From the NCBI RefSeq assembly GCF_011927835.1, contig NZ_JAATJH010000009.1, forward strand, positions 1 to 64,000: 64,000 bases of DNA. Direction: 5' to 3'. Each line of letters opens with the position of its first letter. Positions within the stretch are counted from its first letter, which is position 1. This DNA comes from Neolewinella antarctica. Lineage in GTDB: Bacteria; Bacteroidota; Bacteroidia; Chitinophagales; Saprospiraceae. Below, piece after piece: positions 52,075-61,822 of the stretch. The notes under the pieces are model-generated. The model did not search any database and was not told where the DNA came from. It saw only the letters and a list, made by a program, of their open reading frames with translations. A program made the translations under genes and the position numbers.

Positions 52075-54747
52075 ATGACGGAAGAAACCGCCAACCCCAA
52101 CGAAACCCCCGACTCCACCGGAACCGCCACCACCGACGACGGCGACACCATCGTTACCCTAACCGGCATGTACGAGGATTACTTCCTCGACTACGCGAGC
52201 TACGTCATTCTCGAACGGGCCGTACCGACCATCGAAGACGGCCTCAAGCCCGTCCAGCGCCGTATCCTCCACGCCCTCAACGAGATGCATGACGGCCGCT
52301 ACCACAAGGTCGCCAACGTCATCGGCCAGACGATGCAGTACCACCCCCACGGCGACGCCGCCATCGGCGACGCGCTCGTCAACATGGGCCAAAAAGACCT
52401 CCTCATCGACCCGCAGGGCAACTGGGGAAACACCCTCACCGGCGACCGCGCCGCCGCCAGCCGCTACATCGAGGCACGCCTGACGAAGTTCGCCACCGAA
52501 GTTGTCTTCAACCCACAGACAACCGAGTGGCAAACCAGCTACGACGGCCGGAAAAAGGAACCGATCAACCTGCCCGTAAAATTCCCCCTCGTCCTGGCGC
52601 AGGGCGCGGAAGGCATCGCGGTAGGGTTGAGTACCAAGATCATGCCGCACAACTTTCAGGAGTTGTGTAAGGAGAGCATCAAGATACTGGAGGGTAAAAA
52701 ACCTCGTCTCTACCCCGACTTTCCCACCGGTGGCACCATCGACGTGACTGACTATAATTGGGGCAAGCGCGGCGGCAAAATCAAGGTCCGCGCCACGATC
52801 GAAAAGATCGACAATAAGTTCATCGCCGTCAAGGAACTCCCCTACGGCATGACGACCTCGACGCTGATCGACTCCATCATCAAGGCCAACGACAAGGGGA
52901 AGATCAAGATCAAGCACGTCCAGGACAACACGGCCGCCGAAGTCGAAGTCCTCATCGAGCTCGCCCCCGGCATCAGCCCCGACGTGACAATCGACGCGCT
53001 CTACGCCTTCACGAACTGCGAACTCTCCGTCAGTCCGAACGCGTGTATCATCATGAACGGCAACAAGCCGTACTTCGTCTCGGTGCTCGACATCCTCGAG
53101 CACATCACCCACCAGACGAAGGCGCTGCTCAAGATGGAACTGACCATCAAGCAGAAAGAACTGGAGGAAAAGCTTCACTTCGCGAGCTTGGAGAAAGTGT
53201 TCATCAAGGAACGTATCTACCGGGATATTGAAGAAGCCGGAGACTTTCCTGAGGTCATCGATCTCATTCGTGCCGGCCTGGAGAAATACTTTCTGGAGCC
53301 TAACGGCAAGAAAAAACGTGGCGACAAACGTATTCCGCTCCTCCGTGATATTTCCGAGGAAGATATCGTCCGCCTCACCGAGATCCGCATCAAGCGCATT
53401 TCTAAATACAATTCCTTCAAGGCCGACGAACGCATCGCCGTCCTCGAAGCCGAGCTCTTGCAAGTCAAGCATGACCTTGACCACCTCAATGAGTACACCA
53501 TCGCCTGGTACCAGAACATACTGGACAAATACGGCAAAGGCCGCGATCGTAAGACGATCATTGACGTATTTGAAAAAGTCCAGGTGTCGGCTGTAGCAGC
53601 AAATAATGCCAAGCTTTACGTCGACCGCAAGGAAGGTTTCGTGGGGATGGGCCTCAAGAAGGAAGAGTTCGTGATGGAATGTTCCGACATTGACGACGTG
53701 ATCGTAGTGCGCAAAGACGGCGTCCTGACCGTCACCAAGATCGACGATAAAACCTACGTCGGTAAAAACATCCTCCACGTCAGCGTCTGGAACCGCGGCG
53801 ACGAGCGGACAACCTACAATATGCTCTACCTCGACGGTAAGACCGGTCGCACGATGGGCAAGCGCTTCAACGTAAAGGGCATCACCCGCGACCGCGAATA
53901 CAACCTCACGAAAGGGGAGAAGGGGTCCAAAATGCTTCATTTCAGCGCGAACTCGAATGGGGAAGCGGAGATCGTCAATCTACTGCTCAGCCCATCGGCG
54001 AAAGCACGGGTGAAAGATTTCGATTTCGACTTTGCCGAACTGGCGATTAAAGGCCGTGCTTCGGCGGGTAATATCGTGACGCGCTACCCCGTCCGTAAAG
54101 TGACGCTGAAGGAAGCCGGCAAGAGTACGCTCGGCGCCATTAAGATGTGGATGGATACGGTGAGCGGCCGGCTTAATACTGCCGAGCGTGGCCAGTTCAT
54201 TGGTGGTTTCGACACGGGCGACCTTATTCTCGTGCTCAACAAAGATGGTAGTTACGAGCGGGAGGAACTGGACATGAACCGTAGGTACGATCCGAAGGAG
54301 ATCTGGTTCATCGGCAAGTACGACGAAGACATGGTCGTGAGCGCCGTTTATTACGAAGGCGAGCGGAAACTCACCTTGGTAAAGCGGTTTCAGATCGAGA
54401 CGAGCTCGCCGGGGCAGTCGTTCCAGTTCATCTCCGACAACAAGAGCTCTAAACTTTACTACGCAACCGTACATCCCAAACCGGAAGTGGAAGTCGAATA
54501 CCGGGTCAAGCGCGCGAAGGAATCGCGCATCGTCCAGTTAGCGGAGTTCATCGACGTGAAGGGTTGGAAGTCACTCGGTAATAAACTCTATGAAGGGAAA
54601 CTTACGGCGGTCAAGGAACTCAACGATCCATTCGTGCCTACCGCCAAGGAACCTGACGCCAGGGTTAAGGGCGGTAGTAAGACAAAAAATGATGGCAAGG
54701 ATGAAGACGGTTTGCGGCCGGGGCAGACGATTGAGTTGAATTTCTAG
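52075..54747 (+). CDS. parC: DNA topoisomerase IV / gyrase-type subunit A
   Basis: 890 residues. The catalytic tyrosine is Y131 in ASRYIEARLTKFA, preceded by the winged-helix GLKPVQRRILHALNEM and QYHPHGDAAIGDALVNMGQ. The C-terminal domain (about 500-800) is a beta-pinwheel; a GyrA-box is not obvious, which favours the ParC type. The last 40 residues are charged and low-complexity. ATG at 52075 is chosen; the open frame upstream reads into the hairpin array. It decatenates chromosomes together with ParE (not in the window). Confidence 0.93.
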   Translation: MTEETANPNETPDSTGTATTDDGDTIVTLTGMYEDYFLDYASYVILERAVPTIEDGLKPVQRRILHALNEMHDGRYHKVANVIGQTMQYHPHGDAAIGDALVNMGQKDLLIDPQGNWGNTLTGDRAAASRYIEARLTKFATEVVFNPQTTEWQTSYDGRKKEPINLPVKFPLVLAQGAEGIAVGLSTKIMPHNFQELCKESIKILEGKKPRLYPDFPTGGTIDVTDYNWGKRGGKIKVRATIEKIDNKFIAVKELPYGMTTSTLIDSIIKANDKGKIKIKHVQDNTAAEVEVLIELAPGISPDVTIDALYAFTNCELSVSPNACIIMNGNKPYFVSVLDILEHITHQTKALLKMELTIKQKELEEKLHFASLEKVFIKERIYRDIEEAGDFPEVIDLIRAGLEKYFLEPNGKKKRGDKRIPLLRDISEEDIVRLTEIRIKRISKYNSFKADERIAVLEAELLQVKHDLDHLNEYTIAWYQNILDKYGKGRDRKTIIDVFEKVQVSAVAANNAKLYVDRKEGFVGMGLKKEEFVMECSDIDDVIVVRKDGVLTVTKIDDKTYVGKNILHVSVWNRGDERTTYNMLYLDGKTGRTMGKRFNVKGITRDREYNLTKGEKGSKMLHFSANSNGEAEIVNLLLSPSAKARVKDFDFDFAELAIKGRASAGNIVTRYPVRKVTLKEAGKSTLGAIKMWMDTVSGRLNTAERGQFIGGFDTGDLILVLNKDGSYEREELDMNRRYDPKEIWFIGKYDEDMVVSAVYYEGERKLTLVKRFQIETSSPGQSFQFISDNKSSKLYYATVHPKPEVEVEYRVKRAKESRIVQLAEFIDVKGWKSLGNKLYEGKLTAVKELNDPFVPTAKEPDARVKGGSKTKNDGKDEDGLRPGQTIELNF

Positions 54748-54838
54748 CGGTTTGGTAAAGTCTACCCTGTTTTTCAGGCTTGTTGGACCGAGGGAATCAG
54801 CCCGGTTGAGATTACTAACGATCATAGGTGGTCGGATG

Positions 54839-54882
54839 AATAATCAGTGGACCGAACCCACGGGGTCGGTCCACTGATTATT
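54839..54882. terminator. Bidirectional terminator hairpin
   Basis: Perfect 17-bp stem: AATAATCAGTGGACCGA (54839-54855) pairs with 54866-54882 around a 10-nt loop. It lies between convergent parC and the EnvC-like gene. Confidence 0.85.
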
Positions 54883-54922
54883 GTCCGAACACTCGGATCG
54901 ACGCCAGGAACCAGGCTCACCA

Positions 54923-56125
54923 TCAACGCAACCACCCCCCAGGGTCCAACGCCACTTTCCCCCGCCACAACTCAAAGTGCAGCGCGGAGCCATCCCGCGC
55001 CGTAAGACCAATCTGCTTCCCGGCGGCTAGTTCATCTCCGGTCTTCACCTGCGGAAATTCAAGATTGGAATACACGGAATAGAAATTACCGTGGCTAACT
55101 AAAACCATACTGCGCCCGCCACCCGTGCCGGTCACGTCCACCACCTTCCCGGCGTAAATAGCAGCGATGGCAGCCTGTTTTCCCCCCTCAATATCAACTC
55201 CCCGATTATCCACGATGACGGAAGGAACGTCCGGGTGGGGCTGCTTCCCGAATTTACGGACGATGCGGCCCTCAACCGGCCAACCGAGGCGACCCCGGCG
55301 GTTGGCGATGCTATTACTGTTTGCGGATGTAGCCGTAGCTACCGCTCCGGTTTTCTTACCTTTCTTTGCTGAGCGCGTACGGGCTTTTTTGGCCACGTCC
55401 TTGTCGATCGCACTGGATACTTGGCGACGCAAACTGCGGGCGATGCTTTCCTGCTTTTTGACTTTCTTTAGTAGCGCTCGCTCACTAGTAGATAACTTTT
55501 TGACCAGCCGGTCCTGAACCTTTAGTTCACCCTGGAGGATTGTTCCTTGTTCTACCGTCGCGCGAAGTAGGGAATCTCTCAGCATCCTTTCTTCCTGCAA
55601 GGTTACAACGCGACCACTTAGTTTCTCCCTCGTTTGACGCACGGCCAAAGCTTGCCGGGTGCGGTATTTTTGGTACTGCCGCAGGTAGATCATACGGCGG
55701 AAGACGTCGTTTACGCCCTTTGCATTAAACAAAAAGACCGTCCAGCCATCCAGCAGCCTGGCTCGGTTGGCGGCGCGAAGGGTTTGGCCGTACTCGTCGA
55801 TGATACCGGTAAGGTCAGCAGTCAGAGCCGCAACGGCGGAGCTATCGCGGCGGAGGCGTTCGGTATTACGGGCGGCTTCTTCTTCTAGGGTCAGGATCAA
55901 CTCTTCCCGTTGGGTAATCTGGGTTTTGAGTTGGCCGGCCTGGGTGAGGGCGGCACCTTTTTGGGAGCGGGTGGTTTTCAGCTCACGACCGGTACGTTGG
56001 AGTTCGCGCTCAATGCGTTGGCGGCGTTGTTGGAGGGGGGATTGGGCGGATAGTGTTGGACTGATCAGCCAAACGGTAAGTACTATAATTAGCACCAGAT
56101 AAGACAAGATTGAAGACTTTGTCAT
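54923..56125 (-). CDS. EnvC/NlpD-like murein hydrolase activator (degenerate LytM domain)
   Basis: About 400 residues. Start at MTKSSILSYLVLIIVLTVWL (56125), a signal peptide ending near LSAQ. Long coiled coil (about 30-250: QQRRQRIERELQRTGRELKT and onward), then a basic low-complexity stretch (KKARTRSAKKGKKTG) and a C-terminal LytM/M23 domain. Zinc ligands appear lost: the first H is replaced (DNRGVDIEGG) and the final HxH reads HFE, so it should be an amidase activator rather than a peptidase. ATG at 56164 is also open but would put 13 residues before the signal. Confidence 0.88.
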   Translation of the reverse strand: MTKSSILSYLVLIIVLTVWLISPTLSAQSPLQQRRQRIERELQRTGRELKTTRSQKGAALTQAGQLKTQITQREELILTLEEEAARNTERLRRDSSAVAALTADLTGIIDEYGQTLRAANRARLLDGWTVFLFNAKGVNDVFRRMIYLRQYQKYRTRQALAVRQTREKLSGRVVTLQEERMLRDSLLRATVEQGTILQGELKVQDRLVKKLSTSERALLKKVKKQESIARSLRRQVSSAIDKDVAKKARTRSAKKGKKTGAVATATSANSNSIANRRGRLGWPVEGRIVRKFGKQPHPDVPSVIVDNRGVDIEGGKQAAIAAIYAGKVVDVTGTGGGRSMVLVSHGNFYSVYSNLEFPQVKTGDELAAGKQIGLTARDGSALHFELWRGKVALDPGGWLR

Positions 56126-56202
56126 TTCCAAAATGTCTTTTTTGTACGTATAAATAGGAGCCATAACTACAACTTACACGTATAATCGTCGTTATTTACG
56201 TT

Positions 56203-56472
56203 ATGGAACTCGTCAAAACCGATAAAAAGCTTACGTTGAGTCTAAAGTCATCAGTCATCGACAAAGCAAAGGTATACGCTAAAGGCAGAAATACGAGTCT
56301 TTCCAGACTATTTGAGAATTACCTGGAAGCGGTCTTCGCGCAAGAAGAAAAAACAGAGGCGGAAGCTAATTTTTCACCAACGGTGAAGCGATTACTCGGC
56401 ATAATAGATTTGCCAGATGATTACGATCACAAAGTGGATTACGGTAATCACCTCATAGAGAAATACAAATGA
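56203..56472 (+). CDS. Antitoxin of a VapBC-like pair (DUF6364-type)
   Basis: 89 residues. LTLSLKSSVIDKAKVYAKGR followed by NTSLSRLFENYLEAV looks like a ribbon-helix-helix DNA-binding domain; the C-terminus (DDYDHKVDYGNHLIEKYK) would wrap the toxin. It overlaps the PIN gene by 4 bp (ATGA). Confidence 0.85.
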   Translation: MELVKTDKKLTLSLKSSVIDKAKVYAKGRNTSLSRLFENYLEAVFAQEEKTEAEANFSPTVKRLLGIIDLPDDYDHKVDYGNHLIEKYK

Positions 56473-56879
56473 GAAAAGTCTTTGTCGATACTAATGTACT
56501 GATTGACGTGCTCGGAAAAAGAGATGGTTTCGTGTCTTCGGGCGAGGTTTTTTCGTTGGTTGAATTTGGCGAAATTGAAATATTTGTTTCAACGCTCACC
56601 TATGCTAATGCTCATTATGTTTTGTCGAAGTCTCATAATGGAGCCTTTGCAACCAAAGCACTTAAAGAAGTTAGCTCAATCGTCAGCGTAGTAGACTTAT
56701 CGAAAGAGATTGTCTCTAGTTCTTTAAATGATGCTGAACTTCCCGATTTTGAAGATGGTCTCCAGATTTACTCTGCCGTGCACGTGCAGGCGGACGTGAT
56801 CATAACAAGGGACGCGAGTGGTTTCGTTACCTCGCCGATCAATGTTATGACGCCTGCTCATTTTATGGCATCCCGATAG
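56469..56879 (+). CDS. vapC: PIN-domain toxin (VapC-like)
   Basis: 136 residues. PIN acids: D7 and N9 in VFVDTNVLIDVL, an acidic site in PDFEDGLQIYSAV (about 92-104), and D near 114 in IITRDASGFVTS. A site-specific RNase family. Coupled to the upstream antitoxin. Lower GC than the flanking genes. Confidence 0.88.
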   Translation: MRKVFVDTNVLIDVLGKRDGFVSSGEVFSLVEFGEIEIFVSTLTYANAHYVLSKSHNGAFATKALKEVSSIVSVVDLSKEIVSSSLNDAELPDFEDGLQIYSAVHVQADVIITRDASGFVTSPINVMTPAHFMASR

Positions 56880-56901
56880 TAATAATTGATGTGACTGAGT
56901 A

Positions 56902-59187
56902 CTATCTATTACGCTCCAAAACCCGCACCCGAACACTCTTACTAATTGGCGTATTACTCCCCCGCGCCGTCCGCGAAATCGGTACCAGCGGATTAGTCTC
57001 CGGAAAATAAGTACAAATATTCCCCCTGGGAATAGAGAAGGGCACGATCTGAAATAGATTTACCCGCCGCACGTCCCCATCGTACTCACTCGTCAGATCG
57101 ACTTTCTGGCCGGAAGCGTAGCCGTTCGCTGCCATATCCAATTCGTTCATCATCACCACGCGCCGCTCGTTGTGGATGCCCCGGTAGCGGTCGTCCATCC
57201 CGTAGATAGTTGTGTTGTACTGGTCATGGCTGCGGACGGTCGTCATCAGAAATTCACCCGGCTCTAGCACATGGTTACTCAGCGGCGTAACGCTGAATTG
57301 CGCCTTACCGTCCGAAGTCTCGAAGCGGCAGTTGCGCGGACCGTTCGGTAAGTAGAAACCTGCCGGTTGCCGCACCTTTTCGTTGTAGCGTTCGAAGCCT
57401 TTGATGCAGGCCGCAATCGCATCGCGGACGTTGTCGTAGTCCGAAGCCATGTCCGTCCACTTTACCGTCGTTTTCTCGCCCAGCGTCCTCGCGGCCATCC
57501 CGCAAATGATGGCTACCTCGCTGCGTAAATGCGTACTTCGGGGCTCCAACACCCCCTTACTCATCTGTACCACGCCCATCGAATTCTCACAGCTCACGAA
57601 CTGCTCGCCCGCTTCCCGCAGGTCGATTTCCGTCCGGCCGAGGCAGGGAAGAATGAGGGCTTGCTTTCCGTGGACCACGTGGCTCCGGTTCGGCTTCGTA
57701 GATATTTGCACGGTGAGGTTACACTGGCGTAAGCCTTTCGCGGTATAAACCGTATCCGGCGTGGCGGAAATGAAGTTTCCACCGAGGGCAACAAAGACTT
57801 TCGCCTTCCCGGCGTGCATGGCTTTGATGCTGTTTACTACGTCCAGCCCGTCCTCAGCGGGCGGCTCGAAATTAAAGTGATTCCGTAGTCCGTCGCGAAG
57901 TTCGGGCTTGAGTTGTTCCCAGACGCCCATCGTACGATCACCCTGGACGTTGGAGTGGCCACGCACGGGGCAGATGCCCGCGCCGGGTTTGCCAATCGCG
58001 CCTTTGCAGAGGATCAGGTTGACCATTTCCTTCACCACGTCCACGCTGTTTTCGTGCTGGGTCAGGCCCATGGCGTAGCAGATGATGATCTTTTTGGAGG
58101 CGGCGATGAGGCCGGCGGCTTCGTAGATTTTGGCGGGCTCGACACCGGAGCCGTCCATGCATTCTTGTAGGTCGGTCGCCTCGATCATGTCCGACCAAGC
58201 GGCGTAACCGGAGGTGTGGCTTTCGATAAATTCGCGGTCGAAAATGCTGCCGGGGTCCTTCCGGTCTTCCGTCCACAAAATCTTACAGATCGCGCGGACG
58301 AGGCTCATGTCTTCGTTGATCTTCACCTGGAGAAATACGTCGGTGAGTTTTGTTCCCCGGGCGAGAATATTGATCGGGTCCTGCGGGTCGACGAATTTCA
58401 TCAGCCCGGTTTCGGGCAACGGGTTGATGCTGATGATTCGGCCGCCGTTGTCTTTGCATTGCTTGAGGGCGCTTAGCATTCGGGGGTGGTTCGTCCCGGG
58501 GTTCTGACCGATCAAAAGGAGTAGGTCGGCATCATGAATGTCGTGCAGAGTCACACTGCCCTTCCCCAAACCCAGCACCTGCGCCAGCGCCTTACTGGTG
58601 CTTTCGTGGCACATATTGGAGCAGTCGGGCAGGTTATTGGTGCCGTACTGCCGCACGAAAAGCTGGTACAAAAACGCCGCTTCGTTACTGGCCCGGCCGC
58701 TGGTGTAGAAGATGGCTTCGTCGGGGGAGGCCAGGCCGTTCAGTTCCTTGGCAACGATATCGAAAGCCCCGTCCCAGGTAATCGGGGTATAGTGCGTTGC
58801 GCCCGGGGCGAGGTACATCGGCTCCATAATGCGGCCGGATTTGCCGAGTTCGAAGTCGCTCATGGCCCCCATTTCGTCAACGGAATGGCGGGCGAACCAC
58901 CCGGGGCTAGCCTGGCGCGAGGTGGCTTCTTCGGCGACGGCTTTAGCGCCGTTCTCACAGTATTCCGCGATCGGGCTGCGCTTACCGTCCGGGTCGGGCC
59001 AGGCGCAACTGGGACAATCATAGCCGCCTTTCTGGTTGAGCTTTAGCAGGGCGTGCATGCCTTCCTTCAGGTGGGTGTATTCCTTGATGTGCTCCAACGA
59101 AACGCCAACCGCGGGCACGCCGGCGGCATATTTCGAGCGCTTCTTCAGTTCGAGATCGTGTAGTTTTTCGGGCGTCAATTCATTCAT
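56902..59187 (-). CDS. FdhF/YdeP-family molybdopterin oxidoreductase
   Basis: 761 residues. N-terminal cluster-like cysteines are in YDCPSCAWPDPDGKRSPIAE followed by YCENG (about 54-80). The molybdopterin domain has FYTSGRASNEAAFLYQLF near 160, CHESTSKALAQVLG near 192 and GQNPGTNHPRML near 228. The C-terminal dinucleotide-binding domain includes FLMTTVRSHDQYNTTIYGMD. The family is formate-dehydrogenase-like; the real substrate is uncertain (YdeP is linked to acid resistance). No FdhD or accessory gene nearby. Confidence 0.9.
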   Translation of the reverse strand: MNELTPEKLHDLELKKRSKYAAGVPAVGVSLEHIKEYTHLKEGMHALLKLNQKGGYDCPSCAWPDPDGKRSPIAEYCENGAKAVAEEATSRQASPGWFARHSVDEMGAMSDFELGKSGRIMEPMYLAPGATHYTPITWDGAFDIVAKELNGLASPDEAIFYTSGRASNEAAFLYQLFVRQYGTNNLPDCSNMCHESTSKALAQVLGLGKGSVTLHDIHDADLLLLIGQNPGTNHPRMLSALKQCKDNGGRIISINPLPETGLMKFVDPQDPINILARGTKLTDVFLQVKINEDMSLVRAICKILWTEDRKDPGSIFDREFIESHTSGYAAWSDMIEATDLQECMDGSGVEPAKIYEAAGLIAASKKIIICYAMGLTQHENSVDVVKEMVNLILCKGAIGKPGAGICPVRGHSNVQGDRTMGVWEQLKPELRDGLRNHFNFEPPAEDGLDVVNSIKAMHAGKAKVFVALGGNFISATPDTVYTAKGLRQCNLTVQISTKPNRSHVVHGKQALILPCLGRTEIDLREAGEQFVSCENSMGVVQMSKGVLEPRSTHLRSEVAIICGMAARTLGEKTTVKWTDMASDYDNVRDAIAACIKGFERYNEKVRQPAGFYLPNGPRNCRFETSDGKAQFSVTPLSNHVLEPGEFLMTTVRSHDQYNTTIYGMDDRYRGIHNERRVVMMNELDMAANGYASGQKVDLTSEYDGDVRRVNLFQIVPFSIPRGNICTYFPETNPLVPISRTARGSNTPISKSVRVRVLERNR

Positions 59188-59241
59188 GGCGGGGCGGTTT
59201 GAGGGCTGATAAGGTAACGCATATTCTCACTTTTGGTGCGT

Positions 59242-59260
59242 GGGCGCGGTCGCGGGTGCC
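59242..59260. repeat. Dispersed CGGGTGCC-family element (short variant)
   Basis: GGGCGCGGTCGCGGGTGCC, between the oxidoreductase and the YiaA-like gene. Confidence 0.8.
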
Positions 59261-59403
59261 GTGTTAGGGGAAATAAAAGCAGGGTTTCGTGGACTAGTCC
59301 CTAACGTTCGTCGAAATCCGACCGTTTTCCGGGACTGGGCGACCCCACCTTCACCACCAGTCGCCGGAAGCAATCCCGTTTCCCGACCAAAAAGAACTTG
59401 ATT

Positions 59404-59694
59404 ATGTCACATACTATCATCGATCATTCCAACAGTAAATCCTTTCACAACATGGCCTGGATCTCTTTCGTCCTGGCCAGCATCGGCACCCTCGCCGGCA
59501 TCTTTTTGCTCGACGCGACGACGATCACCAAAGGCTTCCTCGCCATGGGCTTCGTCTTCACGGTCAGCTCCTGTTTTACCCTCGCCAAGGTCATCCGTGA
59601 TAAGCACGAATCCGACCGGCTGTACAACAAGGTCGAGCGGGCGAAGACGGAGAAGTTTTTGAGCGAGACGGAGAATCCTGGGCGGGAGTTTTAA
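59404..59694 (+). CDS. YiaA/YiaB-family inner membrane protein
   Basis: 96 residues. Two membrane helices (about 15-35, WISFVLASIGTLAGIFLL; about 45-62, GFLAMGFVFTVSSCFTLAKV) form the YiaAB two-helix domain, followed by a charged cytoplasmic tail. ATG at 59404 is preferred over a TTG two codons upstream. Function unknown in the family. Confidence 0.82.
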   Translation: MSHTIIDHSNSKSFHNMAWISFVLASIGTLAGIFLLDATTITKGFLAMGFVFTVSSCFTLAKVIRDKHESDRLYNKVERAKTEKFLSETENPGREF

Positions 59695-59714
59695 AGGCGG
59701 GTAGGGGGTTGGGT

Positions 59715-59784
59715 GGTAGGCTGATAGGCGGTAGTCTGTAGAGACTGTAACTACCAACTACCGCCTACCAGCCTACCGCCTACT
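59715..59784. repeat. Heptamer repeats forming a hairpin
   Basis: Left arm GGTAGGCTGATAGGCGGTAG (59715-59734), right arm CTACCGCCTACCAGCCTACC (59759-59778), complementary except for one base, then a further CTACCGCC-type unit. A possible terminator after the YiaA-like gene, built from the same heptamer as 1-96. Confidence 0.8.
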
Positions 59785-59853
59785 CTCCCCAGAATCCTAA
59801 ACATAGCATAGTTGAATTGCGTGTTACCAACGACCCCAACTCAACACCAATAT

Positions 59854-60786
59854 ATGCGTCACCTTCCGAGTCTCCTACTTTTCCTCTCCCTGATTCTCTC
59901 CTTCTCCGCCTGCGAAGACGATGAGGATGTCAACTACGTTGTCGCCGACGTACCCGTTGATGTGCCCGGCCTGAATTATACCCTCGACGAAGCCCAAAGC
60001 TTTTCCATCGTTTACAACGCCCTGACGGCCAAGCTACGCGCCAACCCGGCCATCGGTGTCGTCGAAGAAGTCGATCACCAACAAAATGCCCAAAATATAA
60101 ACGCCGAACTGCCCGCCACTCGCGTCGTCCTCTTTGGCAACCCGACGCTCGGTACCCCGTTGATGCAGGCCAACCAACGCGCCGGCATCGACCTGCCGCA
60201 AAAGATGCTGGTATACATCAACAATGACGGCCAGACCGTAACGGCCTACAACAACACGGCCTACCTCGGCCAGCGCCATGGCGTAGACAGCGTCACTACC
60301 TTGAGTCAGATTAGTACCGCGCTCCAGGGTTTAGCAACGGATGGCGGCGCAACTACGCTTGTTCCAGCCGCGGAAAATACCGTTACGGCAGATGAAGGAC
60401 TCATCGAAATAGACAGCGAGCTGACTTTTGACGAGACGTACAACAAGCTCCTCGAACTTCTCAACCGCAACCCTAACCTGAGCATCATCACCATCTTTAA
60501 CCACCAAGCGAATGCTGCCAGCGTTAATCTGGAATTACGGCCTACCCGCCTGCTCGTCTTCGGTAACCCCAACCTCGGCACGCCCCTCATTCAGGACCGC
60601 CGCACGATGGGCATCGACCTACCCCAGAAAATGTTGATCTACGAAGACGCCGACGGCACGACTAAAGTGCTTTACAACGATATCGCCTATCTGGTCCGTC
60701 GCCACGGCGTAACGGCCGGTGCGGAGCAAATCACGCAAATCACCGCGGCCCTGGCAAACATCGCGCAGACGATTACGCGCAACTGA
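59854..60786 (+). CDS. Lipoprotein with two DUF302 domains
   Basis: About 310 residues. ATG at 59854 gives an SpII signal (MRHLPSLLLFLSLILSFSAC). Two tandem DUF302 domains (about 40-165 and 195-310) share the family core: VLFGNPTLGTPLMQ with IDLPQKMLVY and YLGQRHGV in the first, LLVFGNPNLGTPLIQ with IDLPQKMLIY and YLVRRHGV in the second. DUF302 proteins are small and of unknown, possibly redox or heme-related, role. Exported and membrane-anchored. Confidence 0.85.
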   Translation: MRHLPSLLLFLSLILSFSACEDDEDVNYVVADVPVDVPGLNYTLDEAQSFSIVYNALTAKLRANPAIGVVEEVDHQQNAQNINAELPATRVVLFGNPTLGTPLMQANQRAGIDLPQKMLVYINNDGQTVTAYNNTAYLGQRHGVDSVTTLSQISTALQGLATDGGATTLVPAAENTVTADEGLIEIDSELTFDETYNKLLELLNRNPNLSIITIFNHQANAASVNLELRPTRLLVFGNPNLGTPLIQDRRTMGIDLPQKMLIYEDADGTTKVLYNDIAYLVRRHGVTAGAEQITQITAALANIAQTITRN

Positions 60787-60840
60787 TTTTCCGCCTCGTC
60801 CGAGAATCACTAATTTAGGCCCAAACGATCACGCCCGACC

Positions 60841-61641
60841 ATGAAGAATTTCACCAAAAACGTAGTTGTCATCACCGGCGCCGGTTCCGGGATCGGTCGT
60901 GAACTCGCCTACCAATTCGCGGCAAAAGGAGCTATTTTAGCTTTGAACGATTGGGATGAAACTAGCCTCGAAGAAACCTGGGCGGCCCTTCCCGCGGCCA
61001 GCCAGGGGGTGAAAGCTACCTACGACGTAGGTGACCAACAGTGCACGGAAGATTTTGCCGCCCGGGTCAACAAAGCACTGGGTGGCGTCGACGTGGTGAT
61101 CAACAACGCCGGCATGAGCGTCCGCCAACAATCGAGCGAGCAGAGTACGGCGGAGGATTACGAGAAAGTGCTCCGGGTAAATCTTTACGGGGTAATTCAC
61201 GGCTCCTTGGTCTTTTTGCCGCACCTGCGCCAGCGCCCAAATAGCGTACTCGTCAACATCAGTAGTGTCTTCGGACTGATGGGTTACCCCCGTTCGGCCC
61301 CCTACAACGTTAGTAAATTTGCCGTGCGTGGCTTCACCGAAACGCTACGGGTGGAACTACGTAAAGAACCCATCCAGATCGTCTGCGTTCACCCCGGCGG
61401 CATCCAAACCAACATCGCACGCAACGTAGAAATTGAAAACCCGGAAGAGCGCGAGCGCTTCATTCGCGGCTTTGAGCGCAGCGCTCCGACAACGGCAGTT
61501 GACGCGGCAAAAACTATTATTCGCGGCATTGAACGCGGTAAGCAGCGGATTCTGATCGGGTCCGACGCGAAGATGATCGACTGGGCGACGCGGCTTTTTC
61601 CGGCGACGTACGAACGGGTGCTGAAGAAGTTTCTTCGGTAG
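60841..61641 (+). CDS. Short-chain dehydrogenase/reductase
   Basis: 266 residues. Cofactor motif ITGAGSGIG (11-19), NNAGMSV near 90, catalytic S near 138 in ISSVFG and YNVSKFA (Y-x3-K) near 152. A C-terminal LFPATYERVLKKFLR resembles acetoin/steroid-type SDRs. Starts 54 bp after the DUF302 gene; substrate unknown. Confidence 0.9.
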   Translation: MKNFTKNVVVITGAGSGIGRELAYQFAAKGAILALNDWDETSLEETWAALPAASQGVKATYDVGDQQCTEDFAARVNKALGGVDVVINNAGMSVRQQSSEQSTAEDYEKVLRVNLYGVIHGSLVFLPHLRQRPNSVLVNISSVFGLMGYPRSAPYNVSKFAVRGFTETLRVELRKEPIQIVCVHPGGIQTNIARNVEIENPEERERFIRGFERSAPTTAVDAAKTIIRGIERGKQRILIGSDAKMIDWATRLFPATYERVLKKFLR

Positions 61642-61659
61642 GGCGCAGTCGCGGGTGCC
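61641..61659. repeat. Dispersed CGGGTGCC-family element (short variant)
   Basis: GGGCGCAGTCGCGGGTGCC, starting at the last base of the SDR stop codon. Confidence 0.75.
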
Positions 61660-61680
61660 GGGTGGTTAGGGAGAGTATCT

Positions 61681-61706
61681 TGGTCTGTGGTCTGTGGTCT
61701 GTGGTC
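61681..61706. repeat. (GGTCTGT)n heptamer repeat
   Basis: About three and a half units between the convergent SDR and KpsF-type genes. Reverse-complement type of 10857-10927. Confidence 0.85.
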
Positions 61707-61822
61707 GGCTTGCCAACGCATCGTTACCGGAGATTGGGGATACGTTCGTATATCTTTTTACGCTACGTGCTTCTGTGTTTTTGTGGCCCAAAAAAAGGCG
61801 TATACCAGGCCTAAAATAAAAC

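Noticed and set aside
52159-53940. 593-residue open frame antisense to parC
   Set aside because: It lies wholly within parC on the other strand; composition is the mirror of a GC-rich gene and it has no recognisable domain.
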